Positions 24,140 to 34,370 of a stretch of 64,000 nucleotides of DNA are shown in pieces. The position numbers were made by a program, and so were the translations under genes. The notes below the pieces were generated by a model. That model did not search any database. It saw only the letters and a list, made by a program, of their open reading frames with translations, and was not told the DNA's origin. Position 1 is the first letter of the stretch; the number at the start of each line of letters is the position of its first letter. Source of the stretch: Maratus speciosus (Eukaryota; Arthropoda; Arachnida; Araneae; Salticidae); assembly GCA_963932465.1 (NCBI GenBank), contig OZ010786.1:592399038-592463037 (forward strand), given 5' to 3'.

Positions 24140-24191
24140 AATTTCCAGATTTTAATTCAAGTGAGGAATCGATTTCTTTGTTAGTGAATAA
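24140..24191 (+). CDS. Probable upstream exon of the core zinc-finger gene
   Basis: An open segment encoding an acidic, Ser-rich stretch (SDKFPDFNSSEESISLLVNK) ends at an AAA/GTAAGT donor, and joining to 24308 keeps phase 0. No in-frame ATG is present between it and an upstream TAA, so either a further 5' exon exists (AATTTCCAG at about 24144-24152 could be an acceptor) or this is untranslated. Confidence 0.35.
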
Positions 24192-24307
24192 AGTAAGTTT
24201 TAGTATATCATTACAACATATATGTATTAATAAAAATAAATAAATAAATGATTACTTATATATTAAACCTTTCCTAAGTATATAAATATATTTCTTTTAT
24301 TGTACAG

Positions 24308-24807
24308 ATGTTGCAGCAAGATGAATCAAAACAGCAGCAATCCTCTTTATCAGAAATGGATGATCTGAATGATTCGCTCTTATCACATGTAGAGTTAAAG
24401 AATAATAAATATGTAAGTACTTAGATATGAAATACTATAATTCATGTATGAAACGTAATTAGAGTAAATTTAAAATCAAATATATTTTATTGTTTGTACT
24501 TTAACAAATGTTTTTTATTAATATCATTGAAGAGAATTCTAATTGTTTACATTTATTTCTCTCACAGATGTGTTCTATTTGCTACAAACAATTTTTAAGT
24601 AAATGGAATTTAAAAGAACATACACAGATCCATACAGATGAAAAACCCTATATTTGTGAAGATTGCCAAAAGCCGTTTTCAAGAAAATATGAATCAAAAA
24701 TGCATACTACATCATATAGTCTATCACCAGCTGTATGTAAACTTTGTGAAGATATTCAAGAAATAACCAGACGTTTGAAGAATTTAACAATCAAGGAAGA
24801 GATTTAG
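24308..24807 (+). CDS. Spliced C2H2 zinc-finger gene in the element core
   Basis: Two exons join in phase. Exon 24308-24412 (after TTGTACAG, before GTAAGTAC) gives 35 codons rich in Gln, Ser, Asp and Glu (MLQQDESKQQQSSL...). Exon 24568-24807 (after TCTCTCACAG) gives 79 codons to a TAG stop. The second exon has one canonical finger, CSICYKQFLSKWNLKEHTQIH, a TDEKPYIC linker like the usual TGEKP, then a degenerate finger CEDCQKPF..H.TSY lacking the last His, then CKLC and a charged coiled tail. A probable upstream exon ends at 24191 (AATAAA then GTAAGT) with the in-phase phrase DFNSSEESISLLVNK, but its start codon is not evident because a TAA lies 21 codons upstream of that donor. AATAAA at 24965 would be the polyadenylation signal. 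Likely a nuclear DNA-binding protein; role in the element unknown. The start at 24308 is provisional. Confidence 0.6.
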
Positions 24808-25139
24808 ACTATGTACTCAACCTATTTGCATAAGAGTTACCACATTATCCCAAAATTGAAATTTCGAAGGCACACAGTGGATGTAAAGAAATTTTTGTTA
24901 CCCATGATTCTCGTAACCACAATGAATTTGGATATTATTCATAATGTATTCTTTAAATTGTTATAATAAATACTCTTTTATGTGCACTTATCGACGTGTT
25001 TATTTATATCTCCTAACATTTTAAACGAAAAACGCTTTTCCATCTTAAAAAATTTCATAAGAACAGATAAAAATTAACAGATGAATGAAAAAATATGCAT
25101 GTTCACAAAGTTTTCTAGATATATTTACAAAAATGTTTA

Positions 25140-25540
25140 CAAAATAAAAAATTTGCAAGAGTAAAAGACAAAATTTCACAAAATTAAAAAAAAAATACAA
25201 CATAACATTTTTTTCTTCTTACACATGTGAGTTTTTAGAAAAGTAGGAAAAAAAATTACACTTAGATTTTTTTTTTCAAAAGTGAAAAAAAATATTTTTA
25301 CAAAAAAAAAAATTACAAAAAAAATTTTTTACAAAAAATTTTTTTACAAAAAATTTTTTTACAAAATTTTTTTTTTACAAAAAATATTTTTACAAAAAAA
25401 AATTACAAAAGAAAAAAAAATTATAACATGAAAATAATAAAAAAAAATTTACAAAAATTTGTGAAAAAAAATTGCAAAAAAGTTTGAAAAAAATTTACAA
25501 AAAAGTTATGAAAAAGTTTCAAAAAATGATATTTTAAATA
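25140..25540. repeat. Low-complexity TTTTTACAAAAAA block
   Basis: A 400-base run of A and T tracts with the unit TTTTTTACAAAAA and variants lies just before the inner end of the right arm. It has no coding potential. Confidence 0.8.
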
Positions 25541-26531
25541 TAGTGTATAATGGTTGCCAACCATTATAATATTGAAAATAGGTCATTTAAAATATGAAAT
25601 GTTAAAATTAAAGATTATATTCATGTAGGCTATGTATCAATAGAACTATAAACACAGTAGTATTAATATTTTAAGCAACTTGATGGATGATAATTCAGAA
25701 ATCTTAGAAGTGTAAGATGAAACATATGATAATTTGATTAATAATACAGACTGAATAACTCGGACTAATTTTAATATATCAAGTGATTGCAGCAATAAGA
25801 AATGTCATGTAGGACCAATTCATATAAGGTGAAAATTGAGTATAATCAATTTTTAACTCTATTGCTGTCCTAGGTCTATATCTATCTTAATTGTGTAATG
25901 TAAAAATATACAAGGGAAGAATAAAGTCCAATGTCGATAAATATTGTGGTATTGGTTTAAAAAATGAAAAATCAACGAATTTCACTGAATCAGAAAGTAT
26001 AAAAATTTGATTAAATAATGTTTTGAGTATAAAAATTAAGTTCAAATGTGATAAATTATGGAAATTAGTTTGAAACTCTTATTTTTATATGTACAATCAT
26101 GAAAAAAGAAAAACATTAATGTGAAATTTCCAGTTAAATAGTAATGTTTGCTAATAAGAAGGGATTATAGAATTTAATTGGGTAGATAAAATTTAGACGG
26201 AACATAATAAAATTATATGGTAAACGTTAGGTTTTTAATATGAAATTAATAAAATATAGTTAACTCATGTTTCATTCGATAAGAAATTAAAAAAAAATTA
26301 TAAACTTTAAAAAATATACAATATGTATTTTAAAATTTTATTAAAATCATTTTGACTTGATGAGATAGAGTCAAGAAAAATCACAAGCTGATATGGCAAA
26401 AATAAACGACAAAAGCTTTTTCAGTTAAACAATATTTATTCATCATTTTCAACAGTTATAGGAGGACATATAAATTTTTAAAATATACAGATATTCAAAT
26501 CAAGTTTATGACTTAACAAAGTTTGCATTTT

Positions 26532-27161
26532 TCATTTATGCATGTTGATCAGATGATGAATAAACTCCCTCTGGAGATAAAAGATAATTTTACAGTGTTT
26601 ACAACTATATTTCTTAGGGTGAACTTTTTTATGAAGTAAAAATTCAACTTCATCGTACAATTTAATGTTGCAGTATTTACATTCATATTCCTTGGGATGA
26701 ACTTTTTTATGTTTAGTTAAAGCAGACTTTGTTAAAAAAGAGTTGGAACATTTATCACAATCATAAAACTTCTTATGAGATCTCTTGTGAATTGTTAACA
26801 GACACTTTTGTAAATAATCTTTGCCGCATTGATCGCATTTATATGTAGTAGATGTCCTGGAATGAGTTACACTATGTCGTTGTAAATCACTGCTTTGAAT
26901 GAATGTCTTTGAGCATATTTCACATTCAAAGGGCTTTTTCTCCAAATGGGATATTTGATGTCTGTTTAATGTATTCTTTTTGGAATAGGATTTCTCGCAT
27001 TGATTGCAAGTAAAAGGTGGTTTTAGTTGTTCTGGTGAAGAGGGTATTATTTCAATGTTCGAAGCATGTACTTCTTGGCTGGGTATAGCTGATTTCATAT
27101 CCTTTAAGTAAGATTGACTTGAATCTTCCTCTGTTAAAGACATTTCTTGCATATTACACAT
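26532..27161 (-). CDS. Intact six-finger C2H2 zinc-finger protein, right arm
   Basis: A single-exon frame of 209 residues. Residues 1-49 are acidic and serine-rich with no finger. Six fingers follow, with Cys/Cys/His/His at about 52/55/68/72, 80/83/96/100, 109/112/125/129, 135/138/151/155, 161/164/177/181 and 187/190/203/208. Only the link between fingers one and two resembles the usual TGEKP (LEKKPFE); later links are short and Lys-rich (HPKEYE, HPKKYS). Such arrays normally bind DNA in the nucleus. The ATG is the first in frame and sits just after TTTAACTAAA; an AATAAA lies downstream on the same strand near 26442. It is the intact partner of the frameshifted left-arm copy. A host-derived gene captured by the element, or a component of its mobility system, are both possible; nothing decides between them. 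Its orientation is towards the element core, like the left copy. Confidence 0.85.
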   Translation of the reverse strand: MCNMQEMSLTEEDSSQSYLKDMKSAIPSQEVHASNIEIIPSSPEQLKPPFTCNQCEKSYSKKNTLNRHQISHLEKKPFECEICSKTFIQSSDLQRHSVTHSRTSTTYKCDQCGKDYLQKCLLTIHKRSHKKFYDCDKCSNSFLTKSALTKHKKVHPKEYECKYCNIKLYDEVEFLLHKKVHPKKYSCKHCKIIFYLQREFIHHLINMHK

Positions 27162-28699
27162 TTTAGTTAAACTAGAGAATATAAGCTGACGTCTTCATAT
27201 AACGAAAACAGCAAACAGTATGAAAAATTCCACTCGTTTCACTCAACACTATAAAATTATAGGAGGCGCTGTTGTTTTTTAGCTCATAGGATTAGTTTGA
27301 AAAGCGAAAAACGCTGAATTTCGTTAAATCTGAAAGTACTGGATTTGATTAAATAATGCTTTGTATATAAAAATTAAGCTCGAATATAGAAAAATCCAGT
27401 TAAATGTAATAGAAATAAGGATATTAATTTGTAAACTCTCATTTTTTATGCACATTCATGAAAATATTTTTTAAATGTGAAATTTTCAGTCATTGATTAG
27501 ATTAAAATTAATTTATTTTTGTTTAGTAATGAGTATTTCTTGAAGTGTGTCTTATTGAAAGTTTAAAATTCTACATAGCTAGCATCTAAAAGGATGATAA
27601 AATCTCAAACTATTGTAAAAGTTAATCAAATTCGTTTAAATTCGTCTTTTTCATTAAAAATCATATTTTCCTTTTGTTATTTGTTCAATTATTAAAATTC
27701 ATTAAGGTAATGGTTGTTCAAAAACTAAAATATATGTTTAACGTTCCTCATTTAAGTTATTATTCTTATCTTGTAGCTGAAAAAAGAAAATCTAAAGAAC
27801 TCTGTTTTTATTTTTCTTCTTAAAAATTGATATTTTCCATTGTTTTGTTTAATTATTGATATTGAGGTTGAACGTGTTAAATACAGTTCGTTCTGTGATT
27901 AAACAAATTTTCTGTTAAAAGGGTTTATATAATTTCAAGTAAAAGCAATTTGAAAGTGAATACATACTATTTAATAAACAAAATTCTCGTATAGGAACTA
28001 GTGTTGAAAAACATGTGTTATGTTAAAAATGCACTTAATATTTACATATTGAAGTGAAATTTTTTAAAGTGTGGCTAAGTATGTGAAATGTAGTTTCAGC
28101 ACAGATATAGTTAATTCATCTGTTGATAAAATTGGGTATCCAATAATAAATAAATAATTATTCATTAAACTGTAAAATTATACTTGTAATAATGTAAAAA
28201 TATTGATACTTTCTTTTATACATCTTGAAAAATGGTCAAATCGTCAACATATCGATATTTTGTAAACAAGTGACGTAACGCTATTGTATCCTCCTCCCTT
28301 CAAGGGGGAGAAACGCAGGATTTTCTTATGAGTTTGAAGAGAGCGTAGATGTAATTCATGAAAGGGGGGGGGGGGGAAATCTGGTTATTTTTACTTTTAG
28401 AAGAACTGATACATTGAATTATAATCTTACAGTGGTCTAAGAATAGTAAAATCAATTAGGTTGGTGTAAAAATTACTAAGTGCAAGTTGTGCAAAAATTA
28501 CTAAGTTGGCTATTTATCTAGAAATATCCACATTTAAAATGTAGTAAAATTAAGTTAATTGGTTTGAAAACTCGAAATTTTATATGAAAATGATAAAATT
28601 TAAAGCCAATAACGAATAAAAACGTTGGATAGGTTCAAAGTATTATATAAAGATGTAAAAATCATTATTGGATTAATAAAATTAATCTTTTTCTTTAAA

Positions 28700-29700
28700 A
28701 ATTCGATAATATTCTTTGTTATTTGTTTAATTATCAAAATTTATTAAGGTAATGGTGGATCAAAAACTAAATTATATGTTTAAATTTTCCTTTTAAGATG
28801 ATATCCCTATCTTACAGTTGAAAAAAAAAATCTAAAGGATCTAAAGAATCTGCTTTTTCATTAAAAATTGATATTTTCATTGTTTTGGTTAATTAATAAT
28901 ACTTATTAAGGTGTTGTTCATTCAAATGTATGTTTCACTTTCCTCATTTAAATTGATATTCCGATCTTGTAGTTGAATAAAATCTACAGAAATCAGCTTT
29001 TTTCTTAAGAAATTTATATTTTCCACTGTTTTGCTTAATTAATAATACTCATTAAGGTAAAGATTGTTAAAAATTCAAATATATGGTTAACCTTTTCCAT
29101 TTAAGTTGATATTCTGATCTTGTAGTTGAATAAAATCTACAGAAATCAGCTTTTTTCCTAAGAAATTTATATTTTCCACTGTTTTGCTTAATTAATAATA
29201 CTCATTAAGGTAAATATTCTTCAAAATTCAAATGTACGCGTTTAACTTTCTCAATTTAAGTTGATATTCTGATTTTGTATTTCAAAAAAATTCAGCTTTT
29301 TTCATTAAAAATTGATATTTATCATTTTTTTGCTTAATTAATAATGCTCATTAAGGTAAAGATTCTTCAAAATTCAAATGTACGCGTTTAACTTTCTCCA
29401 TTTAAGAGTATATTCTGATCTTGTACTTGAAAAAATTCATCTTTTTTCATTAAAAATTGATATTTTTCATTGTTTTGCTTAATTAATAATGCTCATTAAG
29501 ATGTTAATCAACCAAAATTCAAATATATGTTTAACTTTCTCCATGTAAGTTGATATTCTGATCTTGCAGTTGAAAGAAAATCTACAGAAATCAGCTTTTT
29601 TCCTTTAAAATTGTTATTTTCCATTATTTTGCTTAATTAATAATACTCATTAAGGTAAAGGTTGTTCAAAATTCAAATGTAAATTTAATCTTCATCTTAT
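28700..29700. repeat. Subterminal tandem repeats, right arm
   Basis: The inverted counterpart of 19720-20680, with the same unit number and spacing and scattered base differences. Confidence 0.8.
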
Positions 29701-29758
29701 AGTATGATAATCTAGTCGATCTAACGTTCAACTCTCATGTTATAGTCGAAAAATACTC

Positions 29759-29950
29759 TAAAAACGCTATTTTTCCCGCTAGGGGGCGGTGTTGGAGGGG
29801 GTGCCTTGTCGCAGGCGGGACCGGAGGCGGTGTGGGAGGAGGGGGCATGGGGGTGGAGGCGGCGGTGCTGCGGTGCAGGCCGCGGTGCCGCAGGCGGTGC
29901 ATACCGCAATACCGCCTGCGGCTGTCCCCGAACTCTCCTTTTCCTACTAC
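29759..29950. repeat. GC-rich terminal block of right arm
   Basis: Mirror image of 19464-19655 with the same CCGCCTGCGG and CCGCAGGCGG motifs. One frame through it differs in the middle from the left arm only by a few bases near the inner border. Confidence 0.7.
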
Positions 29951-29958
29951 TCCTGTCA
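29951..29958. repeat. Right target-site duplication TCCTGTCA
   Basis: Directly repeats the eight bases before the left end; the MITE sequence resumes with TTAAATAAGGTGAATATTTC. Confidence 0.85.
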
Positions 29959-30366
29959 TTAAATAAGGTGAATATTTCTTTGTCATAAAAGTGGTGCCAA
30001 TAAGCAATTTGAATTTTTCAACCGTAATTTAATTCGAGCGTAAAGGGGTTAAATGTCAACTGGAACCAGAAATTCTTTCATAAAATAAGATAAATACCAA
30101 GCAGATTTACGTAAAATAAATCATTCACATAATTTTAAATAAAAATTTTGGTGCCGAATATTTTTATGAAACTTGAGTAAATTTTCCGGGCGTTCTAATG
30201 TAAAGTTCAGTTTCTCATAGAAAACTTAAAAGAAAATCAATGCTTTGAATTTTCCATATTTGAACTGTTAAAGTGTCTGAAATTTGCATGTAATTATGAA
30301 TATAGAGAAACTGACATATCCTTAGCATAGTAAAGTTTCAACAGTAGACAGTTAATTACACTCGCG

Positions 30367-30510
30367 GCAAATTTCCACCAGTAAATTTGAAATTAATTTT
30401 TCATTATATTTAATAATCATATCCTTATTCATAATCCTTATTCATAATAAAATTCTGTCATAATTAAGAGAAAAACATATTTTCGTTTTTACTGGTGGAA
30501 GTTTCCCACT
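30367..30510. mobile_element. CTTCCACCAGTAAA-ended MITE
   Basis: The left end GGCAAATTTCCACCAGTAAA and right end TTTACTGGTGGAAGTTTCCC form inverted repeats. It belongs with the elements at 9.7-10.1 kb and 52.1-52.5 kb. Confidence 0.6.
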
Positions 30511-31506
30511 TCCGTAGTCAGGCCCTGATGTTTCATCCTTCTGGGGCAATATAAACAATCATTTTGTCAATGACAGAGAATTTAATTACCACCTGGTCAA
30601 ACTCCGAACAATATTCGTTGTATTTAGTTCCATTATTACACTATCTAGAAAGAAATCAACAAGCGAAGCGATATCTAAAAAATTACATTTTCAACAGAGG
30701 GCGCTACGATCGAGCCTAGTGCTACCAAGGAATATAAATCTAGTGTGTTTAATATTTATAATGCTATTTAAACGAATTGGAAACTTATTTTTAAAGGATA
30801 AACTTTGCGAAAAACAGAATTAAACTGATTTATGTTGTAATACACCATACATTAGAATTGAACGAAAATTCAGTTATATATATAGTCATTAAGTATAAAA
30901 CGTCTTAACTGAAAACAATTTTTTTAAATTTAGCCATTTTGAATTTACACCAGAAAATTTTGAATGATAATTTTTATTTAAATTATTTTTCGAGTTTCCC
31001 TGTTTTCTCTATGATGTGCTCTACAAATACTCATCGACAGGGCGTGGATTTGATCTTCAAATAGGTAGCCCCTGGAACTGCACTTCTGTTCACTGTTCAC
31101 TGTAATTAGCATTCATACACCAACCACTTACTGTCAGTTCAAGTAATACAGTCGTAATTAAACATGACTGTGAAATGTAATTCGATTATGTTACAACATT
31201 GTTAAAGTTTGAGTACTTTATGTGCGTATTTTTTTTAAGTTATTCTTTCTTAACTTTTTTTAGTTATTTTTCCCATTGTGGCTATCAGCCACATTTAAAC
31301 ATTATTTGTTTAAGGCTCCCTAATGTCCTTGCAACACGATCACCTCTCAACTGGATGTAAAGTTGCAATACAACTAGGTAGTCCATCACAAGATCACATT
31401 GTTCCGTTAATTAACTTTCAAAGTAAAAATAACTATTAAAAATTTTCTGGCCAGAATTTGAAAATTCTAAATAATAAAAAAACTGCTTTGATGTCGGATG
31501 TTTAAT
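30511..31506. other. Noncoding DNA
   Basis: No gene. A CACCAGAAAATTTTGAATG core motif lies at about 30949. Nothing else was recognised. Confidence 0.4.
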
Positions 31507-31674
31507 CAGGGCTCGCACCGTTCCTAAAATTTTCGCACTTTGCTACCAGTATTTTAAATAAGAATTCTTCGTCTTAGATTCCTTTAACATCTATAATGGA
31601 ATCATGCAACAAAGATTATCGTTTTAATTTAGTGGTAGTAAAGTGCGAAAATTTTAGGAACGCTGCGAGCCCTG
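31507..31674. mobile_element. hAT-like MITE, CAGGGCTCGCACCG ends
   Basis: The left arm CAGGGCTCGCACCGTTCCTA and the right arm, its inverse ending GCGAGCCCTG, extend about 45 bp through AAAATTTTCGCACTTT. TTTAAT flanks both sides (TGTTTAAT if two bases are shared with the right end, which would make eight). 168 bp, with an ACCAGTATTTTAAATAAG core. Confidence 0.8.
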
Positions 31675-31686
31675 TTTAATACTTAA

Positions 31687-31915
31687 CCCATTAACACTTA
31701 AATGCGCGATTTTTTATTTTGTTTCGAAAAAAATTTTATATGATTATCTGAAAGGTTTATTACACAGGAAAAATAATGAAAAAAATCAAAGATACATTTT
31801 TCATATAATACGTCAATCTTTTCTTCTGTTGTGCATCTGCAATACAAGTAAAAACTACTGTCGTGTGGCTGTTTGGCTCTAAAATGGAACTTTCTGGACA
31901 CAGCCCGCTAAAGGG
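31687..31915. mobile_element. TTAA MITE, CCCATTAACAC ends
   Basis: TTAA flanks both sides; the ends are CCCATTAACACTTAAATGCG and CAGCCCGCTAAAGGG. 229 bp. The reading frame across it is not gene-like. Confidence 0.55.
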
Positions 31916-31919
31916 TTAA

Positions 31920-33560
31920 ATATTTCATTCACTAAAGGGAAAAAATACTTATATATATATTTTATTTTCTAATACGGACAAGCATTGTTGCAACATTTAG
32001 CCTTTGTGTTGCAAGTAAAATTTTATAAGATTTTTATTTTTTTGTCTTTTTTGATTATAGATTTCGCCGGTTAAATTAGAGAAACTGCAGCTATGATTCA
32101 AAAGCGGGATATTTTTTATATCACATATTTGTAATTAAGATTTGTACCAGAAATTTGTTTACTAAAACCTACTTTTAAATTTTGGTGAAAACAAAATAAA
32201 AAATTGATTTTCCAATCTTCAAATAATCTTTTTCGAAATCTTTTATATGAAAGCAACATTACAGAAACCGAAATATTGTCTCCAAGAATTATCTTACGTG
32301 TCAGATATTTGATAACACACGTCAAAATATAATAAAAAAATATTCATAAAATATAGAATCGGAAGTATATGTCAATTTCTCGTAAGGAAAAGTATTGAAT
32401 TGAATTAGTACTTAAAAATCTTTTATCCCAACAGATAATCCCCGAAAGAATATTACATTGTTTTCAAAACCCATTTATGACCTAATCCTTTAATCCTTAA
32501 CTGTCACACAGTTAGAAATCTTTTAAGACATTTTCTAAATTCTTGTGCAATAAAGCACCTGTTGCGGAAGTAAAAAAAAAAATTGAAGGAAAGATTTAAT
32601 GTTTGGTCGATAAATTTGTAGGAATTTGTTTTTGGTGTATGTTAAAAAATCAGAAGTTTATGGTTTTCCATTCATTGAAAGTTATAGTTTTAAACTTTTG
32701 TTACATCATACACTATGCTTTCTTCATTCAGGTTTTCTTGGCGAAATATTCGTAAAATGTAAAAGGTTTTTGTATGTTTTTTTCAAAGATTTAGAAATTA
32801 TCAAATTTTACATAAAATAATAAGTAGTAATAAGCTATTTTTTTAAAGTAATTGTATGACGTACATTCTCATTTTTGTATAAACATTTCGCTGATATATA
32901 TTGTCTGTGATGAACTATACATTTTAATATACCAGTGATCTAAAAGTCTTTCAAACCTTTTTTAATTTTATGTAAAATAAACTAACTAATGCATGAGACT
33001 GGTTTGAATTAGAAATGTTCTTACGAAATTAAATACTTTGTTTAACCGTTTCCACACTTTAATTATTTAACCTTTTCTACTGAAAATCATGTTTTTAAAA
33101 AAGCTAACACCATTTTACTACCACTATCTTTATACTAAAATCTTCGTCCTAATTAATCTTCGTCCCTTTGTTCTATTACAAATCTTGTAATAATGTGTTA
33201 CGAAGGTTATTTTGAAACAATGTAAAAAATGTACATACAGAAGGCAAGCCGTTATAGAGCAATGACTATATCATAAGCGTGATGTATACCGTTAAATAAG
33301 AATACTACTTTTTCTATGTTATTACCCCCATTTCAATGTATGTACTACTTCTAAATCAGAATGCATACAAATAATACGTAATTTCAAATGCACTCAAAAT
33401 AAAATGTGAAAAAGGATTGTAAAGTATAAATTAGCTGAAAAATGCTTGTGACAAGGTAAATGCTTTGTAACAGCTTGACTTCAGTTTTTTATGCAATATC
33501 TTCTGGCAGGTAAAACATCTCTAACAATTTAAAATTTTTCAACTGAGCGAAAAAATGCTC
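31920..33560. other. AT-rich noncoding DNA
   Basis: Several chance frames of 64-69 codons with skewed F/K/I content. No motif was recognised. Confidence 0.45.
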
Positions 33561-33612
33561 GGAACCCGAACCCAGAACCTTTGACTATACCGTTTGAGCT
33601 ACCTGGGTTAAC
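33560..33612 (-). repeat. tRNA-like segment, possibly a SINE head
   Basis: Read on the minus strand, GGTAGCTCAAACGGTATAG resembles a pol III A box and GGGTTCGGGTTCC a B box, about 15 bases apart. The spacing is too short for a full cloverleaf with an anticodon arm, so it is not a working tRNA. A tRNA-derived SINE fragment or a tRNA pseudogene fits. Confidence 0.35.
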
Positions 33613-33724
33613 AACTTAAGGGCATATTTCGCTCAGATAACTTTATTAGCAATAATGTATATAGCTTAACAGAATAATACGCAGGCAATAGACTTCCATT
33701 TAAACGATGGGCACGCAGATACAG

Positions 33725-33797
33725 TGTATATTTATAAAGCAGCCGAGCATTGAAAAAATATATTAAATATGAATGTTCGGCTGCTTTATAAATATAA
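33725..33797. repeat. 73-bp hairpin
   Basis: TATATTTATAAAGCAGCCGA and its inverse TCGGCTGCTTTATAAATATA enclose about 30 bases. The arms match almost perfectly. This may be the end-to-end remnant of a short inverted-repeat element. Confidence 0.6.
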
Positions 33798-34157
33798 CCC
33801 ACTGCCTACGAGGCCATAGCCTATTTTTTCGTCTTGTCTTCTATGTTTTATTGTTGGAATTTTTAACTTTTAGATATATTTCGTTTTTTCTTGTTTTATG
33901 ATTGGGAGTTCTAGTTCCGGCTAAATATATTCTTTTGCTGGTTTATGTTCAATTAGTGTGTTTTACTGCATCATTTTGGCGCAAATTACATAAATATATA
34001 TTTGTTTTTTGTTGATTATTACGATACTTACTGCTTATATTTATAAATATCAGTTTTTATTCCAAAGAGTATATTTTATTAATAATAAATACTTGTATAA
34101 TCATCTTAAATGTATTGTTTAACGACAGATGGCAGCAAATTAGAATTCATGTTTTAA

Positions 34158-34366
34158 CCCGTTCAGGGGCAAGGTATTTCTATTCGCAAAATGCTGAAAC
34201 GAAGGAATGACACCAGAATTTACAACCAAATTTAATGCAAAATAAGAAAAAGCTTTTGTGTACGTATTTGATAAAAATAAAATTTTCATCCAATATTCTG
34301 GTGCCAATGTGGCATTTAGGGCTTATAATTCGGTGGCTTAAAAATGAACCACCGCCTTTGAAGGGG
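34158..34366. mobile_element. MITE family C, copy 2 (TTAA type)
   Basis: TTAA flanks both sides; the ends are CCCGTTCAGGGGCAAGG and ACCGCCTTTGAAGGGG. The interior ACACCAGAATTTACAAC and inverted ATTCTGGTGCCAATG match copy 1 at 18.6 kb. Confidence 0.75.
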
Positions 34367-34370
34367 TTAA

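Larger units (their letters stand above)
23878..25571. other. Unique core between the two arms
   Basis: Sequence identity between arms stops at 23877 and resumes, inverted, at 25572. The core carries the spliced zinc-finger gene on the plus strand and then an A-rich block. It has no inverted copy elsewhere in the window. Confidence 0.75.
19464..29950. mobile_element. 10,487-bp palindromic element carrying zinc-finger genes
   Basis: A discrete insertion flanked by the 8-bp direct repeat TCCTGTCA (19456-19463 and 29951-29958), which occurs once in uninterrupted family A MITEs apart from point changes. The ends are GTAGTAGGAAAAGGAGAG and its inverse. The arms are 19464-23877 and 25572-29950 (about 4.41 and 4.38 kb), near-identical inverted copies separated by a unique 1,694-bp core. 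From the end inwards each arm has a GC-rich terminal block, about seven tandem AT-rich 145-160-bp repeats, and a C2H2 zinc-finger gene; the core holds a different, spliced C2H2 gene. No DDE transposase, reverse transcriptase or helicase is visible, so the mobilising enzyme is unknown. An 8-bp duplication is compatible with hAT, P, Mutator or Merlin groups, but the GTAGTAGG end is not diagnostic. The arms differ by small indels, so they are not a copied assembly segment. Confidence 0.85.
19348..30048. mobile_element. MITE family A, copy 3, interrupted by the 10.5-kb element
   Basis: The left part (19348-19463) and right part (29951-30048) together rebuild a family A MITE with TTAA on both sides (19344-19347 and 30049-30052). 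It is inserted in the outer MITE at TTAA and was later split within its TCCTGTCA sequence. Confidence 0.85.
19300..30199. mobile_element. Outer TTAA-type MITE split by nested insertions
   Basis: TTAA then CACTAGAACGCCCGGAA begins at 19296; the inverse, TTCCGGGCGTTCTA, ends near 30197, with a decayed TTAA (GTAA). With the nested insertion removed (19348-30052, one TTAA kept), the remaining body is roughly 200 bp (ATATGATTAAATGTCAACTG at the junction). This is the outermost layer of a three-level nest. Confidence 0.6.

Noticed and set aside
19464..29950. Assembly artefact as the explanation of the palindrome
   Set aside because: The arms differ by indels and substitutions, the core is unique and an 8-bp target duplication lies at both outer borders. 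Not fully excluded without reads.
31698..31901. 67-codon minus-strand frame
   Set aside because: Lies wholly inside a TTAA MITE and has no motif.
33560..33612. A functional tRNA gene on the minus strand
   Set aside because: A-box and B-box-like motifs are too close to allow an anticodon arm; kept only as a tRNA-like repeat.
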